Assembly: GCA_937887565.1 (NCBI GenBank)
Contig: CALABS010000077.1
Span: forward strand, 229,054 to 293,053
Direction of reading: 5' to 3'
DNA: 64,000 bases
Origin: an uncultured Rhodospirillaceae bacterium
GTDB taxonomy: Bacteria; Pseudomonadota; Alphaproteobacteria; Rhodospirillales; Magnetospirillaceae
Part shown: positions 25,111-32,839 of the stretch, piece after piece
How the letters are laid out: each line of letters begins with the position of its first letter
Position numbering within the stretch: position 1 is the stretch's first letter
Translations under genes and position numbers: made by a program
The notes under the pieces: model-generated
The model's database searches: none
Told to the model about the DNA's origin: nothing
What the model saw: only the letters and a program-made list of their open reading frames with translations

Positions 25111-25264
25111 GGTGTCTTGGGTCCAGACGCGGTTGATCTTTCCGTCGTCATGCCCGGATTTGATCCAGGCATCCATGGCCCCCCCGGTCAGGTCCGGAGG
25201 TGACGATGGGGGCGGGTGATACCGGTCCGGGCGCCAATGGCACCCGGAAGGCGGCAGAACGGAT

Positions 25265-27178
25265 CTACCGCCCCAGCGCCTCGGCCATGGCGGCGCGCAG
25301 GCGCATGGGGTCGACGGGCTTGCGCAGAATTCGCACCGCGCCGGCGTTGGCCATCTCGGCACCGGCACCGGTGTCGCCGGTGAACAACAGGGCTGGCACG
25401 TCGCCGCCGGTCCGCGAGCGGATGGCGGCGATGGCCGCCAAGCCGCTGGCGCCGCCACTGAGGTGAAGATCGGCCAGAATGAGGTCCGGCCGGATGTGGT
25501 CGCCGTCCAGCAAGCGGAGGGAGTCCGGACCGTTGGCGGCCACCAGGGGACGGCATCCCCATTCCTCGAGCAGCAGCTCCAGCCCGTCCTGAATGTCGCG
25601 GTCGTCATCCACCACCACCACCGTCGCCCCCGACACGTCACGGGCGACGTCCTCCTGCTCCTCCTCGTCGACGGGGATCCATTCCTCGGCGGCGCGCGGT
25701 ACTTCCACCGAGAACGCCGAGCCCTTGCCTTCGATGGTGCGCAGGTCGAGGCGATGGCCGAGCAGCAAGGCGAAGCGCTGGACGATGGCGAGGCCCAGGC
25801 CCGTGCCCTCGCCTCGTTCCCCTTGGTTGGCCGGATTGACCTGGCTGAACTCGCGGAAAATCTCGAGACGGCGGTTCTCGGGGATGCCGGGGCCGGTGTC
25901 GCAGACCACCAGCCGCACGCGGTCCCCGTTCGGCCGTGCGCCCAGCAGCACCTTGCCGGATCGGGTGTAGCGGATGGCGTTGGACAGGAAGTTGCCGAGG
26001 ATGCGGGCGATCAGGCGTGGGTCGCTGACGACCGCGAGGCTGGAGGGCACCACGCGGAACTCAAGGCCGGCGGCCTCCGCCTGCGGGGCGTAGGTCATTT
26101 CCAGTTGCTCGAAGACGTCGCTGAGGAGGAACTGCCGGGGCTCGGCCCGCATCACTCCCGCATCCAGCTTCGACATATCGAGCAACTGGTCGAACATCTC
26201 CTCCATGCCGCGCAACGAGGCCTTCAGCGACTGCACGATGGTCCTGGCCTGGGGGGTGGCGACATGGTGGTCCAGCGCCGAGGCGAATAGGGCCATGGCT
26301 TGCAGCGGTTGGCGCAGGTCGTGGCTGGCGGCGGCGAGGAAGCGCATGCGGGCGCGGATGTTGCGCTCGGCTTCCTCGTTAGCCTCGGTCAGCTGCCGCT
26401 CCTTCAGCTTGAGGTCGGTCACGTCCTGGAACACCACCAGGAAGCGGGTCTCGCCGCGCACGGTGAACCGTCGTCCCGAGACCAGCACCCACAGCAGTGC
26501 GCCGTCGGCGCGCCGGGCCCGCATCTCGATCCGATGCGCTTCCCCCGAGGCCTCCAGCGCGTCGCGCAGGGCCAGCCGCCCCGGGTCGGTGGGATCGGGC
26601 AGCACGAAATCCGTCACCAGTCGACCGGGCAGCCCGTCGGGCGCGACGGCCAGCGTCTCGTGGGCCGCGGCGTTGGCGCGGGCGATGATTCCGTCCGTCC
26701 GCACGGTCAGCATCGGCAGGGGAATGGCCGCCATCACCGCCCGCAGACGCTCCTCGCTTTCCTCCAGCCGCTCCTGGGACGCCCGCTGGCCGGTCAGGTC
26801 GGTCAGGCCGCCGACGAAGGCGACCACCTCGCCGTTTGGCCCCTTGATGGGGCGGATATCGATGCGCATGAAAAATGGCCGCCCGTCCTTGCGGAAGTTG
26901 AGCAGTTCGGCGGTCGCCGGCTCGCCACGGAGGATGGCGTCGTGCAGGCGGGCAGTCTCGTCCCGGTCGCTGCCGGGGCCCTGCAGGAACCGCGGATTGC
27001 AGCCCAGGACCTCATCCGCCGCGTAGCCGGTGATGGCGCAGAATTCCCGGTTCACATAGGTGATCGGGTTGTCGGGCCGGGTCGCGTCGGTGACCACGAT
27101 GCCGATCGGGGCGGCCTCGATGGCGCGAATGAAGTCGGGAATGGCGACGGCGCTCGGCACTTGGTCAACTCCTGCCAT
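25265..27178 (-). CDS. PAS(LOV-like)-PAS hybrid histidine kinase
   Basis: A 637-residue cytosolic hybrid kinase: a LOV-like PAS (residues 14-130), a second PAS (about 150-265), a HisKA domain with ASHDLRQPLQAM (phosphorylated His), an ATPase domain with N-box LGNFLSNAIRYT, GPGIPE and GEGTGLGLAI, and a C-terminal receiver (TVVVVDDDRD...LILADLHLS, Lys in LRKPVD). The LOV motif reads GCNPRFLQ at residues 59-66, so the photoactive Cys position is Pro62. Start uncertain: the ATG at 27178 fits domain boundaries but lacks a near ribosome site; ATG 27247 is an alternative. No dedicated partner regulator is certain. Confidence 0.88.
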   Translation of the reverse strand: MAGVDQVPSAVAIPDFIRAIEAAPIGIVVTDATRPDNPITYVNREFCAITGYAADEVLGCNPRFLQGPGSDRDETARLHDAILRGEPATAELLNFRKDGRPFFMRIDIRPIKGPNGEVVAFVGGLTDLTGQRASQERLEESEERLRAVMAAIPLPMLTVRTDGIIARANAAAHETLAVAPDGLPGRLVTDFVLPDPTDPGRLALRDALEASGEAHRIEMRARRADGALLWVLVSGRRFTVRGETRFLVVFQDVTDLKLKERQLTEANEEAERNIRARMRFLAAASHDLRQPLQAMALFASALDHHVATPQARTIVQSLKASLRGMEEMFDQLLDMSKLDAGVMRAEPRQFLLSDVFEQLEMTYAPQAEAAGLEFRVVPSSLAVVSDPRLIARILGNFLSNAIRYTRSGKVLLGARPNGDRVRLVVCDTGPGIPENRRLEIFREFSQVNPANQGERGEGTGLGLAIVQRFALLLGHRLDLRTIEGKGSAFSVEVPRAAEEWIPVDEEEQEDVARDVSGATVVVVDDDRDIQDGLELLLEEWGCRPLVAANGPDSLRLLDGDHIRPDLILADLHLSGGASGLAAIAAIRSRTGGDVPALLFTGDTGAGAEMANAGAVRILRKPVDPMRLRAAMAEALGR

Positions 27179-27499
27179 TACGGCCGGCTGAAGGATACTC
27201 CTCCAGCGGCGACAATGTTCGACGAATAGGGGGTGCAGCGCAATCATGCCGTAAGGAATGGATGCAGGCTTTCCACCCCAGCGTGGCGGCGGGCCGATCT
27301 CGTCGGCGGCGAGGTGGCCTGGACCGCGCTATCCGAGAGATTTCCGGTTCGGAGCATTGGAAATACCACTCCAAGCACGGCTTTCATTTGACCCGAACCG
27401 TATATAGATTTCGTCCGTATTTGCCGCCTGTCGCCATATTTCGTCGGTGGTCTGCCCAGGACACCGGATCTTTCCAAGAAACCCACCGGGAGGGGCGAA
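27179..27499. other. Divergent intergenic region, no gene
   Basis: About 320 bp separate the hybrid kinase (minus) from the small protein gene (plus). The part at 27360-27470 is noticeably AT-richer (e.g. a TATATAGATTT stretch near 27400), consistent with promoters in both directions. I see no coding sequence or clear operator. Confidence 0.5.
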
Positions 27500-27754
27500 A
27501 TGCTGAGACACGGACAGCACTCCAGGAAGGATTGGCCGCCATCCGCGGGAGTCGCCGCCGGCGACGACGGCGGGGCGTCGCGCACGGACGCGCGGGTGCC
27601 GAGGCTGACCGAGGCTCTGGATCGCCTCGATCTGCATGCGTTCCTGTACGATCGCGACTACCGGCGCCGGTTGAACGTTCTCCTCGATTCGTTTTCCGCC
27701 GAGGAATTCGACGACTTCGAGCGCCAATACATCCGTCGCCGCACACTCAACTGA
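27500..27754 (+). CDS. Small uncharacterised protein upstream of LuxR-type regulator
   Basis: An 84-residue protein. The first 35 residues are Gly/Ala-rich and disordered; the rest is a charged helical module (TEALDRLDLHAFLYDRDYRR, then SFSAEEFDDFERQYIRRR). No family is recognised. GGGAGGGG sits 5-8 bp before the ATG. It is 14 bp ahead of the LuxR-type gene and probably in the same operon. It may act with the regulator (inference). Confidence 0.6.
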   Translation: MLRHGQHSRKDWPPSAGVAAGDDGGASRTDARVPRLTEALDRLDLHAFLYDRDYRRRLNVLLDSFSAEEFDDFERQYIRRRTLN

Positions 27755-27768
27755 GAGAAGGGCGCGCC

Positions 27769-28491
27769 ATGATCGACGCGACCGTGAACGACGCTTCCGC
27801 GCCGCACCCGGCCCCGGTGGCCCTGGCGGTGGAAGATACCCACATGGTGAGCGAGATCGTCGGCCGCTTCGAGCCGGCGGAACGCCAGGACCTCAGAATC
27901 CTCGACGATCCTCGCCATCTGGTCGCGCATCCCGAGGAGGCGCCGGCCGAAGTGACGATTATCTCGTATCCGGTGATGCGGCATCTGGCCAAGTACCACC
28001 TGGACGACCTGTCGGAATTCTGCCGCCAGAACAAGGTGGTTCTGCTGATCCGCAGTCCCGAGTTCCTGGACTCCATCGGCTTCCTGGAATTCGTCGACGG
28101 GGTGATCTTCGCCGATGCCACCATGGAGCGGGTGCGCGACATCCTGCAGCTCTCGAAGGCGGGCTATTCGATCCTGCCCTCGGCGGCGGTGATGGACATC
28201 GTCACCGACCGGCTGCGTTGCGACACCTTGCAGAAACTCTCCTTCATCGAGCTGTCCATCCTGGACCACGTCCGGCTGGCCAAGACCAACCGGGCGATCG
28301 CCCGGTCGCTCGGGCTGACCGAGGCCAACGTCAAGACGAAGGTCCGCGCCATCCTCAAGGCCCTGAAGTTCCAGAACCGGACGGAGGCCGCCGTTTTCGC
28401 CGCCCGGCAGCAGGAATTGATCAAGCAGTGCCTTGGGAAGCGGGGCAGGGAAAAGGGAGTGGACGCCCCGGAAAAGGGATTGCCGCACTGA
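27769..28491 (+). CDS. LuxR-type regulator with degenerate receiver
   Basis: A 240-residue protein. Residues 20-145 look like a receiver fold without acidic-pocket residues: the expected phospho-Asp position reads VTIISYPVM. The C-terminal LuxR/FixJ-type HTH (about residues 160-220) includes LSILDHVRLAKTNRAIARSL and EANVKTKVRAILKALKFQNR, with the R-T-E/Q-A-A end shared by the regulators at 29089 and 37489. GAGAAGGG precedes the ATG at 27769. Phosphorylation-independent control is likely (inference). Confidence 0.8.
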   Translation: MIDATVNDASAPHPAPVALAVEDTHMVSEIVGRFEPAERQDLRILDDPRHLVAHPEEAPAEVTIISYPVMRHLAKYHLDDLSEFCRQNKVVLLIRSPEFLDSIGFLEFVDGVIFADATMERVRDILQLSKAGYSILPSAAVMDIVTDRLRCDTLQKLSFIELSILDHVRLAKTNRAIARSLGLTEANVKTKVRAILKALKFQNRTEAAVFAARQQELIKQCLGKRGREKGVDAPEKGLPH

Positions 28492-28552
28492 ACTTGGGGC
28501 CGGCGACGGCCCACGTCATCCCGGACCCTTCGACCAGCCGGGAGAATATGAC

Positions 28553-29032
28553 ATGGGTTCGATTGCCGCCCTTCGCCCGACCTTCGTCCTGACCTTCGTC
28601 CTCGCCGCCGCCGTCGCGCTGTCCCTGCTGCCGGCCGGCGCGTCGGCCCAGTGGAACAACGAGCCCTATCGGTTCGGCTCCAATATCGGCGCCGGCACCG
28701 GCGGTGCCGGCATGAGCATGGCCTACCGCCAGGCCATCCTGGACGAGGAGCTGTTCGGCCGACGGCCGGAAAACCTGCTCAGGGGCGCCGACGGGCGCCT
28801 GCTGCGTGTCATCGACCGCGACCAGCAGGCCTTCCTGGCCGAGCCCGAGCCCAATTTCCTGGTTCGCCAGGGCGACCGCCTGCGCGTCGTCACCGGCATT
28901 TACGGCTTGGGCCTGGGGGCCGCCACGCCCATCGACCGATGGACGGGAACGCTGAATACCGGAGCCCAGGACTGGGCGGTCACCAGCCGGTCCTCGCAGC
29001 CCATCGACGCCTGGATCGGGATGCTGGACTGA
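28553..29032 (+). CDS. Secreted small protein, unknown
   Basis: A 159-residue protein with a signal peptide (residues 1-33, hydrophobic 10-27, cleavage after ASA). The mature part contains GSNIGAGTGGAGMSM, then an acidic/basic mix with YRQAILDEELFGRRP and a C-terminal Trp-containing IDRWTGTL...IDAWIGMLD duplication. No family recognised. GGAGA 7 bp before the ATG at 28553 decides the start. It lies 61 bp after the LuxR-type gene and ends at a hairpin. Confidence 0.65.
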   Translation: MGSIAALRPTFVLTFVLAAAVALSLLPAGASAQWNNEPYRFGSNIGAGTGGAGMSMAYRQAILDEELFGRRPENLLRGADGRLLRVIDRDQQAFLAEPEPNFLVRQGDRLRVVTGIYGLGLGAATPIDRWTGTLNTGAQDWAVTSRSSQPIDAWIGMLD

Positions 29033-29054
29033 CCGACGCCGGACCGACGCCGGC

Positions 29055-29080
29055 ACGCCATGCCCGCGAGGGCATGGCGT
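29055..29080. terminator. Hairpin between convergent genes
   Basis: ACGCCATGCCC (29055-29065), GCGA, GGGCATGGCGT (29070-29080): an 11-bp perfect stem between the secreted protein (plus) and the LuxR-type regulator (minus). There is no strong T-run, so it may be a weak bidirectional terminator. Confidence 0.6.
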
Positions 29081-29088
29081 GAAATCGG

Positions 29089-29820
29089 CTACAGTCCGCC
29101 CTGGTTCATCTCGACTCCCGGCGCGGGCTGCGGCGCCGCGCCGGGACGGCGGGGCGGGATCGGCGCGTTCTCGGCCGACAGCCCGTTGTTCAGCGCCCAG
29201 ATGGCCGCCTGGGTGCGGTTGGCGGCATTGATCTTCTTCAGCACGCCCTTGAGGTGGACCTTCACCGTCGCCTCGGTGATGGACAGCTTCTTGGCGATCA
29301 CCTTGTTGGGATGGCCGTTGAGCAGGCAGCGCAGGATCTGGACCTCGCGCTCGGACAGCCCCTCGAGGTCGGGCGAGGCGGTGGCCGGACGGTGGGTATC
29401 CACCTGTCCCGAGATCAGCATGGCGGCCAGGCGGGTGGGAAACACCTTCTCGCCCAGCAGGACCAGCTTGAGCGACTGCTTGAGGGCGTCGGGCGAGATG
29501 TTCTTGAGCAGATAGGCATCGGCGCCGGCCTCGAAGCAGCGGGCGAGGTTATGGATGTTGCGGGTGCTGGCGGCCAGGACGACCAGCTTGAGGTCGGCGT
29601 ATTTCTCCCGCATCTGCTGGAGCACCGCGATGTCCTCCGAACTGGCGTCGAACTCCACCAGCGCGATCTTGGGCTTCATTCCGGTTTCCAGCTTCTGCAT
29701 GCCCTCGGCCATGCCGTCGGCCTCGTCGGAGATGACGAAGGACGAGCCGTCGAGCAGCTTCTTCAGGCCTTCCCGGAACAGCTTGTTCGCGTCGATCAGA
29801 AGCATTTCCACGTTCTGCAT
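29089..29820 (-). CDS. LuxR-type response regulator with atypical receiver
   Basis: A 243-residue NarL/FixJ-like protein. The receiver (residues 1-125) keeps MLLIDANKLFREGLKKLL and the Lys-containing ADAYLLKNISPDALKQ, but the phospho-acceptor position reads IALVEFDAS, i.e. Glu instead of Asp. The HTH (about residues 155-210) is standard: LSEREVQILRCLLNGHPNKV and ATVKVHLKGVLKKINAANRT. A proline-rich tail of about 25 residues follows. The gene has a 286-bp upstream gap to tRNA-His. Glu could mimic a permanently phosphorylated state. Confidence 0.85.
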   Translation of the reverse strand: MQNVEMLLIDANKLFREGLKKLLDGSSFVISDEADGMAEGMQKLETGMKPKIALVEFDASSEDIAVLQQMREKYADLKLVVLAASTRNIHNLARCFEAGADAYLLKNISPDALKQSLKLVLLGEKVFPTRLAAMLISGQVDTHRPATASPDLEGLSEREVQILRCLLNGHPNKVIAKKLSITEATVKVHLKGVLKKINAANRTQAAIWALNNGLSAENAPIPPRRPGAAPQPAPGVEMNQGGL

Positions 29821-30106
29821 GTGTAGTCCCCGTACGGTGGATGGCAGCCTTCGGGCAGCTTGCGGCTAAAGGCGAGCCCGCTCGTGTGCGGTGCTGCTTC
29901 CTCGCGTTCATCTTCCGGAACCGGTTGTATCCGACGGGGCGCGCCCATCCCACCTTCTGGACGAGGTAGCGGCGCGTTCATAATCGGTAGCGTCCATCCA
30001 GTCGCGTGGGGCCGCCGCTACCGAAATCGTGTAGCGCCACAGCCGTTCGGGCACGCCGAGGCCGGCCCAGGCCGGGCTTGCGGTCGCGACGATGGGGAAG
30101 GGGGGA

Positions 30107-30184
30107 TGGGGCGAGTGATCGGATTCGAACCGACGACATCCAGGACCACAACCTGGCGCTCTAACCAACTGAGCTACACCCGCC
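30107..30184 (-). tRNA. tRNA-His(GTG)
   Basis: The minus strand folds as acceptor GCGGGTG/CACTCGC with the extra G-1 at 30184 and discriminator C, D-arm GCTC..GAGC, anticodon stem CCAGG/CCTGG with loop TTGTGGT (anticodon GTG), T-arm GTCGG TTCGAAT CCGAT and encoded CCA. G-1 and C73 are the tRNA-His identity elements. Confidence 0.95.
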
Positions 30185-30404
30185 ACCGGGAGGCCGCATG
30201 TTTAGCGAAGTCAGCCGCCCGCCGTCAAGGGCAAGAATGCGTCGTGCGTGCAGACACCCCGTCCCACCCCGTGGCGTAGCCCGCGCCCCCTTCCCCAGGC
30301 CCCGATCCGCCACCCCCGCCGGGTGAAGCGGACAAGACCTTCGGTGCGCTATGGTTTTCCCTCCATGACAAGGGCGGCGATCCAGACCGTCCGGGGGAGG
30401 CACC

Positions 30405-31289
30405 ATGTCCAGGAAGCATCCGATCGTCGCGGTCACCGGCGCGTCGGGGTCGGGCCGCGGCTCGATCCGCGCCTTTTTCGACAAGCTGTTCCAGCGCCAG
30501 GGCATCAAGGCCGCCCATGTCGCCGGTGAGAGCTTCCATCGCTACACCCGGTCCGAAATGAAGGCGCACGCCGCCCGGGCCCGCGCCGAGGGCCGGCCGT
30601 TCAGCCACTTCTCGCCGGATGCCAACCTGTTCGACCAGCAGGAAGCGCTGTACCGTTCCTATGGCGAAAGCGGCAGCGGGCGGTTCCGCCACTACATCCA
30701 CACCGAGGCCGATGCCCGCCGGCTGGGTCGCGAGGACTGCGCGCCGGGCGAGTTCACTCCGTGGGAGGACCTGCCGTCCGACACCGACCTTCTGCTCTAC
30801 GAGGGGCTGCACGGTGTCGCCACGGCCGGCGACATCGACCTGGGCCGGCACGTGGATCTCAGGATCGGGGTCGCCCCCATCGTGAACCTGGAGTGGATCC
30901 AGAAGGTCAACAACGATACCAGCGTGCGCGGCTATTCCGAGGAGGGGGTGGTCGACACCATCCTGGAGAGGATGCACGACTACGTGCACACCATCATTCC
31001 CCAGTTCAAGGGATCGGACATCAACTTCCAGCACGTGCCGGTGGTCGACACCTCGGACCCCATCATCGCCCGCGATGTACCCACGGTCGACGAGCGGGTG
31101 GTGGTGATCCGCTTCCGCAAGCCCGAGCAGTTCTCGGTGGATTTCCCCCATTTGCTGCAGACCATCGACCGCTCGTGGATGAGCCGCCGCAACACCCTGG
31201 TTGTTCCCGGCGCCGCCCTGGAACTGGCGGCGGAACTGGTGCTCTCGCCGATCATCCGCCGCCTGATGGAGCAGCGGCGGACGGCCTGA
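30405..31289 (+). CDS. prk: Phosphoribulokinase
   Basis: A 294-residue class I (proteobacterial-type) phosphoribulokinase, converting ribulose 5-phosphate to ribulose 1,5-bisphosphate with ATP for the Calvin cycle. Motifs: P-loop VTGASGSGRGSI, VAGESFHRYTRSEM, SHFSPDANLFDQQEALYRSY, FTPWEDLPSDTDLLLYEGLHG (with the DLLLYEGLHG segment) and APIVNLEWIQKVNND. GGGGGAGG precedes the ATG at 30405. No rbcLS, cbbR or other cbb gene is next to it. It ends 108 bp before a nested hairpin. Confidence 0.93.
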   Translation: MSRKHPIVAVTGASGSGRGSIRAFFDKLFQRQGIKAAHVAGESFHRYTRSEMKAHAARARAEGRPFSHFSPDANLFDQQEALYRSYGESGSGRFRHYIHTEADARRLGREDCAPGEFTPWEDLPSDTDLLLYEGLHGVATAGDIDLGRHVDLRIGVAPIVNLEWIQKVNNDTSVRGYSEEGVVDTILERMHDYVHTIIPQFKGSDINFQHVPVVDTSDPIIARDVPTVDERVVVIRFRKPEQFSVDFPHLLQTIDRSWMSRRNTLVVPGAALELAAELVLSPIIRRLMEQRRTA

Positions 31290-31396
31290 CGTCGAAGGCG
31301 GTTTCATGCCGGCCAATCCTTGATTTGGCTGGCACCCAGCCGCCGTTGAGGCGGCGGCCAAGCGGCCGGATGGCCGCGCCCGGCGAGGGACAATTT

Positions 31397-31441
31397 GCCC
31401 GGCCACTGAAGCGACCCAACGGGTCGTTTTAGTGGCCGGGC
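31397..31441. terminator. Nested hairpin/terminator between prk and NifX-like gene
   Basis: Outer arms GCCCGGCCACT...AGTGGCCGGGC enclose inner CGACCC AAC GGGTCG followed by TTTT. The inner stem plus T-run reads as a plus-strand terminator of prk; the whole structure can also serve the convergent minus-strand gene. Confidence 0.7.
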
Positions 31442-31445
31442 GACA

Positions 31446-31799
31446 TCAGTGGTGGTGATGGTGGTCGTGGGGGGCGGCCGGCGGCAGCGTGCCGGCCAGG
31501 AAGCCGGTGATGGCCGCCACCGGATCACGCTCCGAGGTGGTGACCACCTGGACCCCGCGCGCGGCCAGCCGGCGGACGAAGCCGTCACCGGCGCTGCCGG
31601 CGATGATCACGCCGACGTCGAACAGGGGATGGGGGCCGTCCTCGCGCCAGTCGTGCAGGGCCATGCCTTCCGGCAGGTCGATGCGGCCGCTTTCGCGGGG
31701 AGGCCGGCCGGGTTCCACGTCGAAGACCCGGAAGCGGCGGGACTTGCCGGCGTGATGGGTGATGGTGAGCCAGTTCTGGCTGCAGACGGCGATCTTCAT
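31446..31799 (-). CDS. NifX/NafY-family cofactor-binding protein with His tail
   Basis: A 117-residue protein of the NifB-C/NifX/NafY fold that binds FeMo-cofactor precursors. It has the family start MKIAVCSQNWLTITHHAGKS, FRVFDVEP, and the Gly segment VIIAGSAGDGFVRRLAARG. The end PHDHHHHH is a natural oligo-His metal site. It stands alone, without nif structural genes, so it may serve nitrogenase assembly from a distance or another Fe-S/Mo process. It is 68 bp downstream of cobD on the same strand. Confidence 0.8.
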   Translation of the reverse strand: MKIAVCSQNWLTITHHAGKSRRFRVFDVEPGRPPRESGRIDLPEGMALHDWREDGPHPLFDVGVIIAGSAGDGFVRRLAARGVQVVTTSERDPVAAITGFLAGTLPPAAPHDHHHHH

Positions 31800-31867
31800 G
31801 GCAGAGCTCTCCCAATTGGCGCCTCAGCGTGCTGTCGCCCGCCAAGCGCCGCCATGACAATCCGCAG

Positions 31868-32839
31868 TCACCTGAGCGCGCCGCCCAGCCGTTCCAGCTC
31901 CTTCTGCCCCGCCGGCAGGCCGAACCGAAGCAGCGCCGGCCGGTCGGCGAAGGCGCGGACCAGGATGCCGGCCCGCCCCAGGCGGTCGTAGAGCGCCGCC
32001 GCGCCATCGTGGCGGGCCAGCCGGAACAGCGGCGTCCCGCCCACGATTTCCAGGCCGCCGGCGGTCAGGCTGCCATCCAGGCGGTCGGCCATGCTGGACA
32101 GATGGGCGCGGGTGGCCCTGGCCCAGCCGTCGTCGGCCAAGGCGGCGGTGCCCACCGCCAGGGCCGGCCCCGACACCGCCCACGGTCCCAGGGCGGCGGC
32201 CAGCGGCGCCAGGGTGGCTGGCGCGGCGACCGCGAAGCCCAGGCGCAGGCCGGCCAGGCCGTGGAACTTGCCGAACGAGCGCAGCACCACCATGCCCGGG
32301 CGCAGCAGCGGGACCGCCGACACCCCGGGCACCGCCTCGGCGAAGGCCTCGTCCACCACCACCATGCCCGCCAGGGCGGCCAGCTCGGCGGCGGGCACGA
32401 TGCGGCCGTCGGGATTGTTGGGGTTGACCACCACCGTCACCTCGGCCCCGGCCGCGTCGGCGACCGAGGCCACCTCTTGCACCTCGTGGCCGGCGGCGTG
32501 CCAGGCGGCGGCGTGCTCGGCATAGGTGGGTCCGACCACCGCCACCCGGGCGCGGGGGGTGATCCGCGACAGCCACTGGATCAGCGCGCTGGAGCCGGGC
32601 GCCGGCAGCACCCAGTCGGGGCCGGGAGCGGCGAAGGCGTCGGCGGCGGCGGCCCGCAAGGCGGCGTCCTCGGCCGCGCCGGGCAGGCGCGTCCAGGCCT
32701 CGGCCGGCAAGGGCGGCAGCGGATAGGGCCACGGATTGATGCCGGTGGACAGATCCAGCCAGCCGTCGGCGGGGCGGCCCCAGCGGGCCTCGGCGGCGGC
32801 CAGGTCGCCGCCGTGGACGGGCAGGGTGGTCACCGCCAT
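31868..32839 (-). CDS. cobD: Threonine-phosphate decarboxylase (cobalamin synthesis)
   Basis: A 323-residue PLP enzyme like CobD, which makes (R)-1-amino-2-propanol phosphate for the cobalamin nucleotide loop. The features are HGGDLAAAEARWG, WLDLSTGINPWPYPLP, the phosphate-site LPAPGSSALIQWL, VNPNNPDGR, VVDEAFAEA and the Schiff-base Lys region VVLRSFGKFHGLAGLRLG. Its ATG at 32839 overlaps the CoA-transferase stop by 10 bp, so both are translated together; a longer open frame toward 33988 is a frame artefact. No cobalamin riboswitch is seen here. Confidence 0.85.
   Translation of the reverse strand: MAVTTLPVHGGDLAAAEARWGRPADGWLDLSTGINPWPYPLPPLPAEAWTRLPGAAEDAALRAAAADAFAAPGPDWVLPAPGSSALIQWLSRITPRARVAVVGPTYAEHAAAWHAAGHEVQEVASVADAAGAEVTVVVNPNNPDGRIVPAAELAALAGMVVVDEAFAEAVPGVSAVPLLRPGMVVLRSFGKFHGLAGLRLGFAVAAPATLAPLAAALGPWAVSGPALAVGTAALADDGWARATRAHLSSMADRLDGSLTAGGLEIVGGTPLFRLARHDGAAALYDRLGRAGILVRAFADRPALLRFGLPAGQKELERLGGALR

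Noticed and set aside
25111..25264. Possible gene between lipoprotein and hybrid kinase
   Set aside because: Only short frames without ribosome sites or similarity; treated as intergenic.
31290..31396. Riboswitch (for example cobalamin) upstream of cobD
   Set aside because: This stretch is downstream of prk and of the minus-strand genes, and shows only GC-rich hairpins; no riboswitch core motif seen.
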